Of a stretch of 32,212 bases of DNA, positions 8,543 to 16,545 are shown one piece after another. A program made the translations under genes and the position numbers. The stretch's first letter is position 1; the number at the start of each line of letters is the position of its first letter. The notes below the pieces were generated by a model. It ran no database searches. It saw nothing but the letters and a program-made list of their open reading frames with translations, and had not been told where the DNA came from. Source of the DNA: a virus; IMG/VR virus record IMGVR_UViG_3300042691_036792, positions 1-32,212 of that record. One strand, 5' to 3'.

Positions 8543-8946
8543 GATCGGTTTCGTTTGATCACGAGGGCAAGGCTTACAGCCTGCGCCTGTCGATGGGGGC
8601 GATGGTGCGGTATCAGGACCGCAGCGGGGAAACCATCGGCGCGGCCATCGCGGCCGTTCAAAGGGATGCGTCGGACATGCGGCGGGCGGGGCGGTTGTTC
8701 TGGGCCGCGCTGCAGACAGACGCAACCGAAGCGGATGCGATGGAACTGATGGAAAAGATCGGCATCGCCCGCGCCCTGGAAATGGTTGGCCAGGTGCTGG
8801 CCATCTGCCTGGAAGACCTGACCGGCAAGAAGCCGGGGAGTGCTGAGGGAAACGCGCCGCGCCGCGCGACGGCGGCGACATCATCGGCGAATGGTGGCGG
8901 AACTGGATCGAAGCGGGGCAAGACCCCGCCGCCTTCTGGGACGTAA
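8539..8946 (+). CDS. Tail assembly chaperone, short (G-like) form
   Basis: The protein has 135 aa, initiated at GTG 8539, which overlaps the tail tube stop as GTGA. The N-terminal domain (VSFDHEGKAYSLRLSMGAMVRYQ, then helices with FWAALQTD and MELMEKIG) resembles tail assembly chaperones. After the slippery site the zero frame gives a low-complexity Ala/Thr/Gly tail, as in lambda G. It would coat the tape measure protein during assembly. A longer product arises by -1 frameshifting at 8847-8853. Confidence 0.83.
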   Translation: MRSVSFDHEGKAYSLRLSMGAMVRYQDRSGETIGAAIAAVQRDASDMRRAGRLFWAALQTDATEADAMELMEKIGIARALEMVGQVLAICLEDLTGKKPGSAEGNAPRRATAATSSANGGGTGSKRGKTPPPSGT

Positions 8947-9194
8947 CCATTGCCGAGGCGGCGCTTGTGATCCAGGCCAGCGCCGCCCGGACAAGACAGG
9001 CGTTCGAGCGGCAGCGGATTGTGGCGCATGAGCTGGCGCAGATGATCGGGCTGGCGTTCCACGACCCGAGAAAACTGCCGAAATATGAGCCGGCCGGTCA
9101 AAGCCAAACCAAGGCCGCACCACCTTCCACCGAAGCCGATGATGAGTTGGCGCGGGGGTATCTGATCCACCTTGCCCTGCGGAGTCAGCCATGA
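8539..9194 (+). CDS. Tail assembly chaperone, frameshift (GT-like) form
   Basis: The predicted fusion reads 8539-8853 in the first frame, then 8853-9194 in the -1 frame, giving about 218 aa. The second frame has no stop from 8847 to 9192 and encodes a credible T domain with EWWRNWIEAGQDPAAFW, then a helix with SAARTRQAFERQRIVAHE. The downstream part has no convincing independent start. Its stop overlaps the tape measure ATG. The fusion would contact the tail tube and recruit it to the tape measure. Confidence 0.82.
8847..8853 (+). promoter_or_regulatory. Slippery heptamer GGGAAAC for -1 frameshifting
   Basis: The heptamer fits X XXY YYZ in the reading frame of the upstream gene (codons GAG GGA AAC). 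Re-pairing one base back gives GGG AAA. It is one base different from the lambda G-T site GGGAAAG. The new frame opens at 8847, right after a TGA at 8844-8846, so slippage must occur within a narrow window, and this heptamer falls exactly there. Confidence 0.85.
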
Positions 9195-11854
9195 CGCAAA
9201 TCCCGGTCGCCGGACTGCATGCGGAGCTTGCCCTGGGCACGGCCAAGCTGCAATCCGGCGTCAGCGATGCCGACCGGCTGCTGAACCGCCTGCAGGACAA
9301 GATGACCGGCACGGGGCGGAAGGCGAAGAAGACCGGCGATGAGATTGACACCGGCATCGGCAGGGGCCTGAAAGGGGCGGCGGCATCGGCATCGGCCTTT
9401 GACCGGCGCATGGACTTTCTGCAAAAGCGGTTCGATCCGCTGTATGCGGCATCGAAACGGTACGAAAGCGAACTGCGGCTGCTGGATGAGGCGCAGAAGC
9501 GCGGCGCGATTTCCAGCGCGACCTATACGCGCAACCTGGACCGGCTGAATGCGGAACTGGCCGGGGTGGATACGGGCGTTGCCGCGGCCACGGGGCAGAT
9601 GAGCCGGTTCACCGGTGTGGCAAGCGGCATGTCGGCGCAGACCGGCAATATTGCGGCGCAGGTCCAGGACATCGGAGTGCAGCTGGCGGGCGGGCAATCG
9701 CCGTTCCTGATTGCGCTGCAGCAGGGCACGCAGCTGACGGGCGTGTTCACGCAGATGGGCGGCGGCATCCGGACGGTTGGGCCGGCGCTGGCGGCGGCGT
9801 TTTCATCGCTGCTGAACCCGCTGTCGCTGGCCACTATCGGGGTGATCGCCTTTGGCGGGGCGATTTTCCAGTGGTTCACCGGATCGCAGGAAAAAGCGAA
9901 GTCGCTGGAAGAGGCGATTGGTGAGGTTTCCACCGCTGTGGGTGATCTGCAGCGGATCACCGACCTGCTGGACGGTACCGATCTGACCGGCATCCGGGAA
10001 CAGTTCGGCGGTCTGACAGAGGATGTGGTGCAGCTTCTGAGCCTGCAGCGCGAACTGGCGCTGATGGATGCGATGCGCGGCATTTCGGACGCAATCAGCG
10101 CGGCACGGGAGAGCATGGACGGGTGGATCACGTCCGGCCTGGACGGCATCCGGGCCGCTTTTGACACGACCTATGACCGCGCCCGCGAAATCCAGATGCT
10201 GATGGATCAGGTGGCGGCGGCCACCACCCCGCAGGAGGCACTGGACCGCACCATTGCGCTGCGCAAGGTGGTTGAAGAGGTGGGCGGGCCGCTGAACAGT
10301 CTGAGCGATTCCGCCTTTGACATGCTGAAGGCGCTGGCCGAAGGCGAAAGCGCCTTGCGGCAGGTGGTGGTCGAGGCCGAACGGTCGGAAACCGCCCTGG
10401 GCAGTGCGCGGGTGGAAGCGGAGCGGCTGGCAGCAACCGCGCCGGGTGCCGGGTGGATGGGCACGGCGATCAAGGAAACCAATCTGCTGATCGGGCGGCT
10501 GATCGAGGCGCGGCAACAGCAGGATGCGCTGCGGTCGGCGGCGGCATCCCTGGCCTATGACCGGGAACTTGGCCGCACCGGGCAATCGTCTGGCCCGGAT
10601 TCGGTGCGCAGCCGCGTCCAGTTCAAGGGTGGGGCTTTTACGCCGCGCGTGACAGGTGCGGGGGCGGCATTCATCGCGCCAGATGGCGGGCGGTCGGCGG
10701 CGGCCAGAAGCATTGAAACCGGCACTGAGGCCGTAAAGGGTCTGAACGAAAGCCTGCAGAAGACCAGCCCCCTTGTCGATACCGTGGCGGATGCCTTTGG
10801 CAACTGGATTGCCGACGGGCTGGGGGATTTCAAAGACTTCACCAAGTCGATCATGGGCAGCTTCAAGAAGATGCTGGCCGAGATGATTGCAACGGCTGCC
10901 AAAAACCAGATCCTGATTGCCATTGGCGGCAAGGTGGCTGGCGGCGGGGGCGGGCTGCTTGGCGGCGGGGGCGGCGGGGGCGGGCTGCTGGGCGGGCTGC
11001 TTGGCGGCGGGGGCGGGGGCGGCGGGCTGCTTGGCGGTCTGGGCAAGATCTTTGGCGGCGGGGGCGGGGGCGGCGGGCTGCTTGGCGGTCTGGGCAAGAT
11101 TTTCGGCGGCGGGGGCGCGGGTGGCGGGCTGCTGGGCGGTCTGGGCGGCGCTGCCGTTCTGGGGCCGATTGGCGTCGGGGCGGCGCTGCTGGGCGGGTTG
11201 TTCGGGCGTCGTCGCGCCAGACGCCGCGCAGAAGCGCAACGTCGTGCAGCCGAGCAAGCGGCTGCGGCGCAGGCCGAGGCGCAGCGCGTGCAGGCCGAGG
11301 CGCTGCAACGTACCGGGCTGGAAAACCAGATTCTCGGCCTGGAAGGCAACACCGCTGAACTGCGCCGCCGGGAGTTGGAGGCCCTGGCCCCGGCGAACCG
11401 CGCGTTGCAGGAACGGATATGGAAGCTGGAAGATGAACAGCGCATTTCCGGGGAGCGCAAGGGGCTGGAAGAAGAGCTGCTGCGGCTGCAGGGTGATACC
11501 GCCGAACTGCGCCGCCGGGAGTTGGAGGCGCTGGACCCGTCCAATCGGGCGCTGAAGGAAAATATCTGGCGCCTTGAAGATGCGGCCGAGGCCACCGAGA
11601 AACTGAGCGAAGCGATGGGGCGGTTCAAGGAGGAAGACTTTGCAACGCTTCTGGACTTCAACCGGGCGCGTGGCGCGCTGGCTTATGGCGGCGTTGCGCC
11701 TTCTGTGGTGCCGTTCCCCGGGGCGGTCGACCCTGCCCGGCAGGCGGTTCGCAATGACGACCTTTGGACATCGATCAACAACCGTCTGGCGCAGATCGAG
11801 CGGTACTTTACCCGCTGGGATATTGACGGACTGCCAGCAGAGCGCGCGGCATGA
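9191..11854 (+). CDS. Tail tape measure protein
   Basis: The protein has 887 aa and sets tail length. Expected features are all present. There is a helical N-terminus, and a segment at about 155-185 typical of TMPs (NIAAQVQDIGVQLAGGQSPF). A hydrophobic stretch at about 205-235 is a candidate membrane or channel segment. From about 575 to 680 there is a very Gly/Leu-rich region with a 17-residue repeat ending in LGKIF. The C-terminus has an Arg/Ala-rich helix and two 49-residue repeats, each with TAELRRRELEALxPxNRAL. Length fits the largest gene of the tail module. Confidence 0.93.
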   Translation: MTQIPVAGLHAELALGTAKLQSGVSDADRLLNRLQDKMTGTGRKAKKTGDEIDTGIGRGLKGAAASASAFDRRMDFLQKRFDPLYAASKRYESELRLLDEAQKRGAISSATYTRNLDRLNAELAGVDTGVAAATGQMSRFTGVASGMSAQTGNIAAQVQDIGVQLAGGQSPFLIALQQGTQLTGVFTQMGGGIRTVGPALAAAFSSLLNPLSLATIGVIAFGGAIFQWFTGSQEKAKSLEEAIGEVSTAVGDLQRITDLLDGTDLTGIREQFGGLTEDVVQLLSLQRELALMDAMRGISDAISAARESMDGWITSGLDGIRAAFDTTYDRAREIQMLMDQVAAATTPQEALDRTIALRKVVEEVGGPLNSLSDSAFDMLKALAEGESALRQVVVEAERSETALGSARVEAERLAATAPGAGWMGTAIKETNLLIGRLIEARQQQDALRSAAASLAYDRELGRTGQSSGPDSVRSRVQFKGGAFTPRVTGAGAAFIAPDGGRSAAARSIETGTEAVKGLNESLQKTSPLVDTVADAFGNWIADGLGDFKDFTKSIMGSFKKMLAEMIATAAKNQILIAIGGKVAGGGGGLLGGGGGGGGLLGGLLGGGGGGGGLLGGLGKIFGGGGGGGGLLGGLGKIFGGGGAGGGLLGGLGGAAVLGPIGVGAALLGGLFGRRRARRRAEAQRRAAEQAAAAQAEAQRVQAEALQRTGLENQILGLEGNTAELRRRELEALAPANRALQERIWKLEDEQRISGERKGLEEELLRLQGDTAELRRRELEALDPSNRALKENIWRLEDAAEATEKLSEAMGRFKEEDFATLLDFNRARGALAYGGVAPSVVPFPGAVDPARQAVRNDDLWTSINNRLAQIERYFTRWDIDGLPAERAA
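10945..11160 (+). repeat. Gly-rich 51-bp tandem repeats in the tape measure gene
   Basis: The AAGAT of the LGKIF codons recurs at 11045 and 11096, giving a 51-base period that encodes 17 residues made almost only of Gly and Leu. A third degenerate unit follows. The tract is nearly pure G and C and likely to change copy number by slippage. Confidence 0.75.
11350..11570 (+). repeat. 147-bp duplicated helical unit in the tape measure gene
   Basis: The sequences starting at 11351 and 11498 are near-identical for about 60 bases and encode the TAELRRRELEAL unit. The period is 147 bases or 49 residues, matching the helical repeats often seen near tape measure C-termini. Confidence 0.7.
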
Positions 11855-12735
11855 AGATCATCACGCCCCGCGCATTCGATCCGGCGAAGATCACCACCAC
11901 CAATCTGCCGCTGTCGGAAACGCTCTGGGCGGCGGGCACGGTTGCGGCGGGGACGCGCCGGTATGTGTTGCCATCCTATGACCTGTATGAGGCGGCGGCA
12001 TCGACCGCAGATGATCCGGTAACGGGTGCGGCGAAAGACCCGGCGACATGGACCAAGGTGGGCAAGGTCAACCGGTTTGCCGCCTTTGACAATATCCTGG
12101 GCAATCCGGCCACCGGAACCGGGATCGTGATCAGCATTGCGCCGGACGGATCGGTGACGAACGGGCTGGCGCTGTTCGGGTTGAGCGGGGCCACCGCGAC
12201 GGTGACCGTGGTTGATCCGACCGATGGGCCGATCTACAGCCGGGCGCTGGCGCTGCAGGACGATTCCGGGGTGTTCGACTGGGGCAGCTATTTCTTTTCG
12301 CCGGTGATTGCGCGGCCCGACCATGTGCTGACCGACCTGCCGCTGTACGGGACGGCGACGGTGGCCCTGACGATGACGGGTGCCGGGGCTGTGGGTGAAA
12401 TGGTGCTGGGGCAGGTGACCGAGCTTGGCGTGACCGGGTTCGGGTCGCAGGTGAATATCCTGGATTTTTCGCGCAAGGACCGGGACACGTTTGGAAATGC
12501 TGTCCTGATCCGCCGCGCCTATGCCGACCGGATGACCTATGATGGCAAGGTGCTGACGGCGCGGGCCGCCTATGTGCGGCGGGTGCTGGCGGCGGTGCGG
12601 GCGGTGCCGACCGTGTATATCGGCAGCGATGCGCGCCCGGAAACCGTGGTTTTCGGGTTTTTCCGCGATTTCACGATCACGCTGTCGGGACCGACTGTTT
12701 CCGACTGTTCCCTGGAAGTTGAAGGACTGATCTGA
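11851..12735 (+). CDS. Tail tip protein, function unassigned
   Basis: The protein has 294 aa and starts with an ATG that overlaps the tape measure stop. It is largely beta-structured. It has KIITPRAFDPAKITTTNL near the N-terminus, KVGKVNRFAAFDNILGN at about 70, a GATATVTVVDPTDG strand pair, and a C-terminal helical segment with YVRRVLAAVRAVPTVY. Similar proteins in other phages lie between tape measure and fibres and are thought to be distal tail or baseplate components. I cannot assign a named family. Confidence 0.65.
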   Translation: MKIITPRAFDPAKITTTNLPLSETLWAAGTVAAGTRRYVLPSYDLYEAAASTADDPVTGAAKDPATWTKVGKVNRFAAFDNILGNPATGTGIVISIAPDGSVTNGLALFGLSGATATVTVVDPTDGPIYSRALALQDDSGVFDWGSYFFSPVIARPDHVLTDLPLYGTATVALTMTGAGAVGEMVLGQVTELGVTGFGSQVNILDFSRKDRDTFGNAVLIRRAYADRMTYDGKVLTARAAYVRRVLAAVRAVPTVYIGSDARPETVVFGFFRDFTITLSGPTVSDCSLEVEGLI

Positions 12736-12736
12736 C

Positions 12737-14023
12737 ATGGTGAAACCGACCCCGCCCATCGCGCCGGAAGCCCCGCTGCGGTCTGACGCGGCCTTTTCGG
12801 CCAAGGCGCAGGCCTTTCTGACCTGGCTGTCTGGCGGGTTTTACAGCTATGTCGGGAATGCGGTGGATTTTGTCGACGAGCGCGCGGATGAGGCGCTGGC
12901 GGCGGCAACCACTTTCGGCTTTCCGAGCATTGCAGGCAAGGCGCTGAATTTCACGCGGGTAAATCCGGCCGGTACCGCACTGGAGTTCCGCACTGCTGCA
13001 CAGGTGCGGAGTGATATTGGCGCGACAGCCATTGGAGCATCGGTGTTCACGGCTGCGGACGCCGCTGCGGCGCGGGCGGCGTTGGGCCTGAACTCCGACC
13101 CCGAAAACCGCATTATCAACGGCGCGTTCGACTTCTGGCAGCGCGGGACGAGTCTCACGAGTAACGCTTATGGCGCGGATCGGTGGTTTAACGGTGTTTC
13201 TGGCGGCACTGTCACCATGTCGCGGCAGGCATTCACCATTGGCGACACGCTCGGATCGAACAGTGCGGCGGTTTTTTTGCGGCAATCGGTAAGCGGGCAA
13301 TCGCTGGCATCGCATTATGCCGTCACTCAGCAACGCATCGAAGGCGTCCGCAGCTATGCGGGCCAGACCATTACCGTCCTTGGTTGGGCGCGGCGGTCCA
13401 GTGGCGCGGGCAACATGGCTGTGGAAGTTGTGCAAACCTTCGGCACCGGAGGAAGCCCGTCGGCAGAAGTTACAGGGATCGGCCAGCCTGTCGCGCTCAC
13501 AGGGTCGTGGGCACCGTTCGCTGTTACCGTTGCCGTGCCATCAGTAGCGGGGAAAACGCTCGGCACGGATGGGAACGATAGGCTGGAACTGTTGTTCTGG
13601 ACCTCCGCAGGATCAAACTGGAACACCCGCTCAGGTTCCCTTGGCTTGCAAACCATCGGTGTGGACCTGTGGGGCATTCATATCAAGCTGGGCGTTCATA
13701 CCACGGCGGCGGTGGAGATGTATCGCCAGCCTGAACTGGGGCCGGAGTTGTTGCGGTGTCAGCGGTATTTTAGAGTGGGGACAATTTATGGGTGGGGTCA
13801 CGCAAATAACACGACGCCGCCGTGGCGGGCTTCATTGGAAAGGTTCGGAACGGAAATGAGGGGGATACCGTCGATAGCATTTAGTGGGGCGACGTATTTC
13901 AATGCCAACAATATCGCTACAGACGGGGGTGCGCAGAGAAATGGGTTTGGCGTACGAGTGAACGTAATAGCGGTGGGGTCATATCAGGTTGATGCTGCCT
14001 ACACAGCCGACTCTGAAATCTGA
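12737..14023 (+). CDS. Tail fibre / receptor-binding protein
   Basis: The protein has 428 aa. The N-terminal 140 residues are helical and Ala-rich, with an attachment-like VNPAGTALEFRTAAQVRSDI repeat remnant. From about residue 130 the NRIINGAFDFWQRGTS motif starts a jelly-roll-like domain found in many phage fibres, which continues to PELGPELLRCQRYF. The C-terminal 90 residues look like a receptor-binding tip. The base composition becomes less GC-rich near 13750-14020, hinting that the tip has been exchanged. Confidence 0.82.
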   Translation: MVKPTPPIAPEAPLRSDAAFSAKAQAFLTWLSGGFYSYVGNAVDFVDERADEALAAATTFGFPSIAGKALNFTRVNPAGTALEFRTAAQVRSDIGATAIGASVFTAADAAAARAALGLNSDPENRIINGAFDFWQRGTSLTSNAYGADRWFNGVSGGTVTMSRQAFTIGDTLGSNSAAVFLRQSVSGQSLASHYAVTQQRIEGVRSYAGQTITVLGWARRSSGAGNMAVEVVQTFGTGGSPSAEVTGIGQPVALTGSWAPFAVTVAVPSVAGKTLGTDGNDRLELLFWTSAGSNWNTRSGSLGLQTIGVDLWGIHIKLGVHTTAAVEMYRQPELGPELLRCQRYFRVGTIYGWGHANNTTPPWRASLERFGTEMRGIPSIAFSGATYFNANNIATDGGAQRNGFGVRVNVIAVGSYQVDAAYTADSEI

Positions 14024-14034
14024 GGGGAACAACC

Positions 14035-14490
14035 ATGAACATCATCCAGACCCCCACAGGCTACCGCGCCACCATCGACGAAACCGAATGGTCCATCCCC
14101 AACGATCCGGGCAATCGGTTCTGGCAGATGGTGCAGCAGGCCATTGCCGACGGCGCGCCGGTTACGGTGGAACAGCCGCCTGCGCCCACGGCAGAAGAAC
14201 TACTTGCCGCAGAGCGGGCGCAGATGAACCCGTATGCCGCAGCGTTCTGGCAGGCCATGAAGCAAGTCTCTGCCCCAGGGTTCATTCACTTGCTGGATCG
14301 TGTGGAGAAGACCGTCACTGCCGCGCGCGCCGTTGACCCATACGCGGACATCGTGATTTGGTTCGACAGGGTTACACAGGTTTTGCGGCTGCATCCAGAT
14401 ATGGAGGCTTTCCGGGTGCAATTCGGGGCAAGGGAAACGGAGCTTGATGATCTGTTTCGTCTGGCCCTGCAAATTGAGGGGAATGTATAA
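14035..14490 (+). CDS. Tail fibre assembly-like (Tfa-type) protein
   Basis: The protein has 151 aa, with a good ribosome site GAGGGGA. The N-terminal part has the W-x-IP-x-DPGNRFWQ motif and an Ala/Pro linker that commonly mark proteins encoded next to tail fibres, often assembly chaperones. The C-terminal two thirds are helical. The direct downstream position after the fibre gene supports a fibre-specific chaperone or an accessory fibre subunit. Confidence 0.6.
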   Translation: MNIIQTPTGYRATIDETEWSIPNDPGNRFWQMVQQAIADGAPVTVEQPPAPTAEELLAAERAQMNPYAAAFWQAMKQVSAPGFIHLLDRVEKTVTAARAVDPYADIVIWFDRVTQVLRLHPDMEAFRVQFGARETELDDLFRLALQIEGNV

Positions 14491-14528
14491 TGGTGCTGGA
14501 TCCGCTTTTCGGGATCGCGGCAGAATGA
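14490..14528 (+). CDS. 12-codon peptide coupling two genes (tentative)
   Basis: The sequence MVLDPLFGIAAE starts in TAATG with the preceding stop and ends in ATGA with the next gene. Nothing beyond the geometry supports expression. It may only carry ribosomes across the junction. Confidence 0.25.
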   Translation: MVLDPLFGIAAE

Positions 14529-14947
14529 ACAGAACCGCCACCGCCCGGCCCCGTTCCGCCGATCTGATCGACCGCCATGCGCCGCTGCTGATTGCGTTCA
14601 ATCTGGCGATGCTGCTGATCGGGTCGCTGTTCATGGCTGATGCGCTGACCGGTTCGCGCGGGTTCAACCCGGATACCTGGGGGCAGTTCGCCTACAGCTA
14701 CCCCGCCCGGATGTGGGCGGGCATCATGATCTGCGGCAGTCTGATGTGCGTGATCGGGCTGGTGCGCCCGGTGCAGCGCTGGATGGTGCTGGTGGGGGCT
14801 TTGGTGCAGTTCAGCCAGTTCGCTGCCATCGGCTATTCGGCAATTTTCACCGGAGGTGAGTTCGTGGTGGGCATCTATGCCACCATCATGTTCATGCCGC
14901 TGTATTTCTGGCTTTGGGTAAAGGCGCTGCCCGGCAGCGCCTGGTAA
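14525..14947 (+). CDS. Polytopic membrane protein (140 aa)
   Basis: The ATG at 14525 precedes about four hydrophobic segments, near residues 25-45, 65-82, 88-106 and 112-132, with a basic N-terminus (MNRTATARPRS). An earlier in-frame start at 14483 exists but its ribosome site is too close. It opens the lysis cassette, so a holin-related or lysis-control role is possible but not shown by sequence. No family recognised. Confidence 0.6.
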   Translation: MNRTATARPRSADLIDRHAPLLIAFNLAMLLIGSLFMADALTGSRGFNPDTWGQFAYSYPARMWAGIMICGSLMCVIGLVRPVQRWMVLVGALVQFSQFAAIGYSAIFTGGEFVVGIYATIMFMPLYFWLWVKALPGSAW

Positions 14948-14957
14948 GGGCGCGGGC

Positions 14958-15245
14958 ATGGAAGCACAGCTTAAAGAGCTGGTGGCGATTTTCGGGCCCA
15001 CCGGCGGGGTGCTGCTGTGGCTGATGTTTCAGCAGTTCCGGGCGAAGAAAGAGCCTGCGGACCCGCTGCATGATCTGACCGAAGAGGTGCGGCGTGATGC
15101 GGCGGTGCTGCACCGCGAGTTGGCCGAGGCGCGCGACGAACAGCGGCGCGAGGTGGCCGAGCTGCGGCGCGAGCTGGCGGCGGTGCGGGAGGCCCTGGCC
15201 GGGATGCGGGCGACGGTGGAGTATCTGAAGGAGCGCGGGCGATGA
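14958..15245 (+). CDS. Single-TM coiled-coil protein of the lysis cassette
   Basis: The protein has 95 aa, with AAGGG upstream of the ATG. There is one hydrophobic segment at about residues 8-25 (LVAIFGPTGGVLLWLMF), followed by a long heptad-like charged helix from 40 to 93 (REL, EVAELRREL repeats). The layout suits a membrane-anchored lysis accessory such as an antiholin- or spanin-like protein. The stop overlaps the endolysin ATG. Function remains inferred. Confidence 0.6.
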   Translation: MEAQLKELVAIFGPTGGVLLWLMFQQFRAKKEPADPLHDLTEEVRRDAAVLHRELAEARDEQRREVAELRRELAAVREALAGMRATVEYLKERGR

Positions 15246-15964
15246 CGGTTGATCTGCTTCTGGACTTCATTGCTGATCACGAAAGCGAAGGCGCAGCGCG
15301 CCGATTGAAGATCAGTGCCTATGACGTGGTGTGGTCCGGCATTCGAAAAGAGCATCGGCCCAAAAGGCCGCTCACGACAATGACCATTGGCGAGGTGCTG
15401 GCGTGGCAGGACAGCATCGATCCGGTTTATCGCAGCGAGGCGGCGGGGCGGTATCAGATCCTTGAGGATACCCTGCGCGGCCTTTACGCCGAAGCCGGTC
15501 TGACGCTGAAAAGCCTGTTCGACAGGGCCGGGCAGGACGCGCTTGCGATTGCCCTTCTGAAACGTCGCGGTCTGGACAAATACCTGTCCGGCGCGCTGAC
15601 GGTGAAACAGTTCTGCAATGAGCTTGCCAAGGAATGGGCTTCGCTGCCCGTCGTCTCCGGCAAGGGCAAGGGCCGGTCCTATTATCACGGTGATGGGTTG
15701 AACGCGGCTTTGGTGGATGTTGCCCCGTTCCTTGCTGCTGTCGCAGCCGTAAAGCCTGAGCCGGTTGATGGCAGGAAAAGGCCGGTTTCCAAGACTCAAC
15801 CGGTTTTGGTGGCAGTGAGCGCGCCGCCACCGCCACCGCCTGCCGACGTGCCCCGGCCGCCCGCGCCGCCGCCCGATGTGGTGGGGCCCGATCCCGTTCC
15901 CGCGCCGCCTTCGGGCGGCTTTTTCATGCGCCTGTGGCGCGCCCTGTTTGGAGGATTCCGATGA
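15242..15964 (+). CDS. Endolysin, lambda R-like transglycosylase
   Basis: The protein has 240 aa. It degrades the peptidoglycan glycan strand at lysis. Residues 1-165 match the lambda R layout: LLDFIADHESEGA with candidate catalytic Glu14/16, YDVVWSGI, EAAGRYQIL at about 66-74, QDALAIALLKRRGL and EWASLPV. There is no signal peptide, so a holin is needed. A Pro-rich linker (185-215) and a short amphipathic end with MRLWRALFGGFR follow. Remarkably, a perfect intrinsic terminator is embedded in the 3' coding part (15904-15924). Confidence 0.88.
   Translation: MTVDLLLDFIADHESEGAARRLKISAYDVVWSGIRKEHRPKRPLTTMTIGEVLAWQDSIDPVYRSEAAGRYQILEDTLRGLYAEAGLTLKSLFDRAGQDALAIALLKRRGLDKYLSGALTVKQFCNELAKEWASLPVVSGKGKGRSYYHGDGLNAALVDVAPFLAAVAAVKPEPVDGRKRPVSKTQPVLVAVSAPPPPPPADVPRPPAPPPDVVGPDPVPAPPSGGFFMRLWRALFGGFR
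15904..15924 (+). terminator. Intrinsic terminator inside the endolysin gene
   Basis: There is a six-bp GC stem (GCCGCC/GGCGGC) with TTCG loop, followed directly by five T residues, about 40 bases before the endolysin stop. It is read in frame as PPSGGFF. It would reduce transcription into the holin, spanin and second tail module unless antitermination acts. Confidence 0.7.
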
Positions 15965-16173
15965 ACATCACATCTGCTGCCCGTCTGATTGCCTATGGCG
16001 TCGGGCTGGGTGCTTCGCTGCTGGCGCTGGCCGGGTATGCGACCTTTGATGCCGCAACCGGCACGCTGGACATTCTGCCGTTCAATATCTCGGTGGTGTC
16101 CACCTGGGCGATCACCGCCTTTACCAATGCGCTGGCAGCCGTGGCGCTGCTGCGCGGCTGGGGCAAGAAGTGA
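15961..16173 (+). CDS. Holin candidate, two-TM protein (70 aa)
   Basis: The ATG overlaps the endolysin stop (ATGA). Two hydrophobic segments lie at about residues 7-27 and 47-66, with a short basic C-terminus RGWGKK. The size and position between endolysin and spanin genes fit a class II-like holin that permeabilises the inner membrane. No family signature confirms it. An upstream in-frame start at 15934 lies inside the endolysin gene and is unlikely. Confidence 0.65.
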   Translation: MNITSAARLIAYGVGLGASLLALAGYATFDAATGTLDILPFNISVVSTWAITAFTNALAAVALLRGWGKK

Positions 16174-16403
16174 CCGGCCACCCTGTAGCGCGCATGCTGC
16201 TGGCGCTGTGGAAGCCGCTGGCGTGGCTGCTGGGGACGCTGGGGCTGTACGGCAAGGGCCGGGCGGATGCGGCCAGGGCGCGCGATCTGCGCGCGGCCCG
16301 CGAGTACCAGAAAACAATGGAGAAGGCCCATGACGCGCCTGTTCACACTGATGCTGCTGCTGCCCGTCGCCGGATGCGCGCCCGCAAGCCTGACCAGCGG
16401 TGA
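16170..16403 (+). CDS. Inner-membrane spanin (Rz-like)
   Basis: The protein has 77 aa, starting at GTG 16170, which overlaps the previous stop. A single N-terminal membrane anchor (about 8-27) is followed by a charged, helical periplasmic part (ARARDLRAAREYQKTMEK). That is the architecture of an inner spanin. The outer-membrane partner gene starts inside this gene in another frame. Together they fuse inner and outer membranes at lysis. It is short compared with lambda Rz (about 150 aa), as is usual in many compact spanin pairs. Confidence 0.75.
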   Translation: MTGHPVARMLLALWKPLAWLLGTLGLYGKGRADAARARDLRAAREYQKTMEKAHDAPVHTDAAAARRRMRARKPDQR

Positions 16404-16530
16404 CGCGATCTGCACGGCGACGCGGGGGGCGCGGGCCGTGCATGCGGCCGCCCTGGCGGAAACCCCGGATGACCGCGCGGCGGTCTCGGGGGCGAACCTG
16501 ATTGAAATCATCGACGCGGCCTGCCGCTGA
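16330..16530 (+). CDS. Outer-membrane spanin lipoprotein (Rz1-like)
   Basis: The protein has 66 aa. A short signal sequence ends in a lipobox LPVAGC, with lipidated Cys16, leaving a 51-residue mature lipoprotein. It begins inside the Rz-like gene and overlaps it by 74 bases in a different frame, which is diagnostic of Rz/Rz1 arrangements. It lacks the high Pro content of lambda Rz1. An ATG at 16267 in the same frame would remove the signal-peptide start and is unlikely. Confidence 0.78.
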   Translation: MTRLFTLMLLLPVAGCAPASLTSGDAICTATRGARAVHAAALAETPDDRAAVSGANLIEIIDAACR

Positions 16531-16545
16531 ACCAGGAGACGACCC

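Noticed and set aside
9803-11308. 501-aa minus-strand frame opposite the tape measure gene
   Set aside because: It arises from the repeat-rich, stop-poor GC sequence. No motif or start signal.
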